This document shows, piece by piece, positions 62,011 to 64,000 of a DNA stretch of 64,000 bases; the stretch's first letter is position 1; the number at the start of each line of letters is the position of its first letter. The stretch lies in NCBI GenBank assembly GCA_024236235.1, contig JACKKV010000002.1, positions 248,001 to 312,000 on the forward strand, in the 5' to 3' direction. The position numbers and the translations under genes are program-made. The notes below the pieces were generated by a model. The model saw only the letters and a program-made list of their open reading frames with translations. It was not told the origin of the DNA and searched no databases. This stretch comes from Novosphingobium sp. (lineage in GTDB: Bacteria > Pseudomonadota > Alphaproteobacteria > Sphingomonadales > Sphingomonadaceae).

Positions 62011-63111
62011 ATGGCAGGTCCACTCTGCGATGTGAAGGTGCTGGAATTCGGTGCGATTGGCCCGACGCCGTTCGCGGGCGCTTATCTGGGGGATTTTGGT
62101 GCGGATGTGGTGCGGATTGACCGGCCCGGCGATGTCCGGCCCAACACCGCGCCGCCCGAATTCGATTTCTACAACCGCAACAAGCGGTCCATCGCGCTGG
62201 ATCTGAAAAGCGAGGATGGACGCGCCATGGCCTGCCAGCTGGCCGCGCGCGCCGATGTGGTGATGGAAGGCATGCGTCCGGGAGTGATGGAACGGCTGGG
62301 GCTTGGCCCGGAGCAGCTGCAGGCCGCCAATCCCGCGCTGGTCTATGCCCGGATGACGGGCTGGGGGCAGGACGGGCCGATGGCCAGCGCGGTGGGCCAT
62401 GACATCAATTATGCGGCGCTGGCCGGGGCGCTCTATCCCACCGGATTCCCTGACCGGGCGCCCAGTCCTGCGCTCAATCTGGTTGCCGATATCGGTGGCG
62501 GGGCGATGTATCTCGTCTCGGGCATTTTGATGGCGTTGCATCATGCGCGCCGCACCGGGCAGGGCCAGGTGATTGACGTGGCGATGGTGGACGGCGTGGC
62601 GCATATGATGTCCGCCTTCCAGGCGATGCTGCAAGGCGGGCTGTGGAGTGAGGAGCGGATGGCCAACAGCGTGGATGGCGGTTCACCCGATTACGGCGTC
62701 TATCCGGCTGGTGACGGGAAATTCATTGCCGTGGGCGCGATGGAACCGCAATTCTATGCCGCGCTGCTGGCGCTGCTGGGGCTCGATCCGGCTGCAATTC
62801 CCAGCCGGGACGATCGCGCGAACTGGCCTGCGTTGCGCGCGATCTTCGCGGAAATATTCGCCTCGCGCCCGCGCCATGAATGGCTGGCCATGGCCGAAGG
62901 GAAGGACATCTGCATCAGCGCGGTGCTGTCAATCAGCGAAGCCTGGGCGCATCCCCATCTGGTAACGCGTGGCACCTTCCGGCAGTTTGCCGGACGCATT
63001 CACCCCGCGCCCGCGCCGCGCCTGTCCGCGACGCCCGGTGCGCTGACCCGCCCGACCCCGCAGGTGGGCGAAGGCGGGCAGGACGTGCTGGCCGACTGGG
63101 GCCTGAGCTGA
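62011..63111 (+). CDS. CaiB/BaiF CoA-transferase family (alpha-methylacyl-CoA racemase-like)
   Basis: A 366-residue family III enzyme. VKVLEFGAIGPTPFAGAYLG starts the fold; ARMTGWGQDGPMASAVGHDI followed by NYAALAGAL matches the racemase motif (catalytic His and Asp) of alpha-methylacyl-CoA racemases better than that of CoA-transferases. It would epimerise 2-methylacyl-CoA. AAGGGGA precedes the ATG. Confidence 0.82.
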   Translation: MAGPLCDVKVLEFGAIGPTPFAGAYLGDFGADVVRIDRPGDVRPNTAPPEFDFYNRNKRSIALDLKSEDGRAMACQLAARADVVMEGMRPGVMERLGLGPEQLQAANPALVYARMTGWGQDGPMASAVGHDINYAALAGALYPTGFPDRAPSPALNLVADIGGGAMYLVSGILMALHHARRTGQGQVIDVAMVDGVAHMMSAFQAMLQGGLWSEERMANSVDGGSPDYGVYPAGDGKFIAVGAMEPQFYAALLALLGLDPAAIPSRDDRANWPALRAIFAEIFASRPRHEWLAMAEGKDICISAVLSISEAWAHPHLVTRGTFRQFAGRIHPAPAPRLSATPGALTRPTPQVGEGGQDVLADWGLS

Positions 63112-63114
63112 CGA

Positions 63115-63798
63115 TCAGACCTGTGCCCAGCGGCGGATGAGGTTGTGATAGAGCGCGGTCAGCCGCAGCACCTCGGTGTCCGCCTTGCCGCGTTCGGCAG
63201 ACAGGGCCTGCACGCTCTGGTCCAGATCATAGAGCATTTCGCGTGCCGCCGCGTCTGCGACCAGCGATTGCAGCCAGAAGAAGCATGAAATCCGTTCCCC
63301 CCGCGTCACCGGCGTGACCCGGTGCAGGCTGGTGGAGGGGTAGAGCAGCATGTGCCCGGCAGGCAGCCGGTAAGACAGTGTGCCGAAGCCGCCCTCGATC
63401 TCCAGTTCCCCGCCTTCGTAATCCTCCGGATCGGTCAGGAACAGGGTAGCCGACAGATCCGTGCGGATGCGCGCGCCGCTGCCGGAGTGGAAGCGGATCG
63501 CATTGTCCACATGCAGGCCGAAATTCTCCCCGCCGCCATAGCGGTTGAACAACGGCGGGAACACGGTGTGAGGCAGCGCTGCGGAGAGGAACGCCGCATT
63601 GCTCATCAGTGCGGTGGAAACCACCTTCTGTGCGGCCAGGGTGATCGCGCCGTCTTCCGGCAATTGCCGGTTGCGCTTGACGCTGGCCGCGCCCGCGCCG
63701 CTGGTCGCATTGCCATCGACCCATTCGGCCGCGGCTATGGTTTCGCGCAGGCCTGCCGCTTCGCTGGGGGTCAGCACATCGGGAATGGCGAGCAGCAT
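63115..63798 (-). CDS. Fe(II)/2-oxoglutarate dioxygenase, PiuC/YbiX (PKHD) type
   Basis: A 227-residue PKHD-type hydroxylase. The iron triad is visible: HxD in FGLHVDNAIRFH and the distal His in YPSTSLHRVTPVTRGER, whose Arg binds 2-oxoglutarate. Such genes (piuC, ybiX) sit by TonB receptor genes and are iron-regulated in other bacteria. It overlaps the upstream receptor gene's stop by 1 nt (TGATG), so the two are translated together. The substrate is unknown. Confidence 0.9.
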   Translation of the reverse strand: MLLAIPDVLTPSEAAGLRETIAAAEWVDGNATSGAGAASVKRNRQLPEDGAITLAAQKVVSTALMSNAAFLSAALPHTVFPPLFNRYGGGENFGLHVDNAIRFHSGSGARIRTDLSATLFLTDPEDYEGGELEIEGGFGTLSYRLPAGHMLLYPSTSLHRVTPVTRGERISCFFWLQSLVADAAAREMLYDLDQSVQALSAERGKADTEVLRLTALYHNLIRRWAQV

Positions 63799-64000
63799 CA
63801 GAACGTCACCTCGATGCTGAGCGTGGCCGAACGCCCCGGCGCGACATAGCTGAACGGCGTGCCCGAACGATAGATCGCATCGTAATAGCGCTTGTCGAAG
63901 ATGTTGAGCACATTGCCGCGCAGCTGGATGTTATCGGCCAGCTGGTAACGGGCGACCGCGTCGAATTTCCAGTACCCCGGCACGGAGGCGGTGACAGCGC
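63798..64000 (-). CDS. TonB-dependent receptor, C-terminal end (cut by window edge)
   Basis: Only the last ~67 residues are in the window. RYQLADNIQLRGNVLNIFDK followed by RYYDAIYRSGTPFSYVAPGR and a final aromatic (IEVTF) is the typical last strands and closing Phe of a TonB-dependent siderophore receptor. The rest lies beyond the right edge. The following piuC-like gene supports an iron-uptake role. Confidence 0.85.
   Translation of the reverse strand, partial: AVTASVPGYWKFDAVARYQLADNIQLRGNVLNIFDKRYYDAIYRSGTPFSYVAPGRSATLSIEVTF

Noticed and set aside
61903..62634. A 244-residue N-terminal extension of the acyl-CoA synthetase
   Set aside because: It is antisense to the CaiB-type gene, which has clear motifs, and AMP-binding enzymes start close to the chosen ATG.

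Overview
The window looks like a piece of the main chromosome of a high-GC alphaproteobacterium of the order Sphingomonadales (Erythrobacteraceae/Sphingomonadaceae type; genus not resolvable by eye). The evidence is the split F0 operon atpI-B-E-F'-F with a b' subunit, the FYDLN-acid zinc-ribbon protein, a SapC-family protein, the lapA-pyrF-trpFBA-accD-folC order, TonB-receptor genes, and short gene gaps with many 4-nt start/stop overlaps. I see no phage, CRISPR array, rRNA operon or transposase. Most of the window is core genome, and the accessory signals are small and local.

Layout. 1-3.5 kb: an N-formylglutamate amidohydrolase, a probable CCUCCUCCC-type small RNA on the minus strand, a SapC protein and a D-2-hydroxyacid dehydrogenase-like flavoprotein. 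3.6-11.2 kb: a secreted hypothetical protein, a DEAD-box helicase, UvrD, RsmD, an RluB-type pseudouridine synthase and an AmpG-type muropeptide permease. 11.2-17.6 kb: one minus-strand operon lapA-pyrF-trpF-trpB-(small membrane protein)-trpA-accD-folC, closed by a palindromic repeat element. 17.7-26.5 kb: radC-purB, then divergently ydbH-ynbE-ydbL (envelope lipid transport) and the F0 ATP synthase operon. 26.5-32 kb: aroA-membrane protein-cmk-NTF2-like gene-rpsA on the minus strand, interrupted by a second copy of the palindromic repeat. 32-38.4 kb: FYDLN protein, tRNA-Ala, ffh, rpsP-rimM-[vapBC]-trmD-rplS, asd. 38.4-44.3 kb: an EmrAB-type efflux pair, an alpha/beta hydrolase, rpsF-rpsR-rplI, a short-chain dehydrogenase. 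44.3-51.9 kb: a Mur-ligase family enzyme divergent from an LD-carboxypeptidase, fabD-fabG, dnaN, FprA-type reductase and a PHA-depolymerase-type hydrolase. 52-57 kb: two tandem PAS-GGDEF-EAL-PilZ proteins. 57-64 kb: lepA, a limonene-epoxide-hydrolase-like protein, bamD, an acyl-CoA synthetase, a CaiB-type racemase/CoA-transferase, a PiuC-type dioxygenase and the end of a TonB-dependent receptor.

Functional threads. Three loci bear on the cell envelope: ampG plus the Mur-ligase/LD-carboxypeptidase pair suggest peptidoglycan recycling; ydbH-ynbE-ydbL suggests an inner-to-outer membrane lipid bridge; bamD builds outer-membrane proteins. The two c-di-GMP proteins form a duplicated signalling pair. 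The signals I rate highest are the candidate small RNA at about 1.0-1.1 kb, the pair of large palindromic repeats (one with a smaller palindromic element nested in it), the vapBC module inside a ribosome/tRNA-modification operon, and the duplicated four-domain c-di-GMP proteins. No wholly new multi-gene system is evident. Start codons were chosen by eye and several are TTG.
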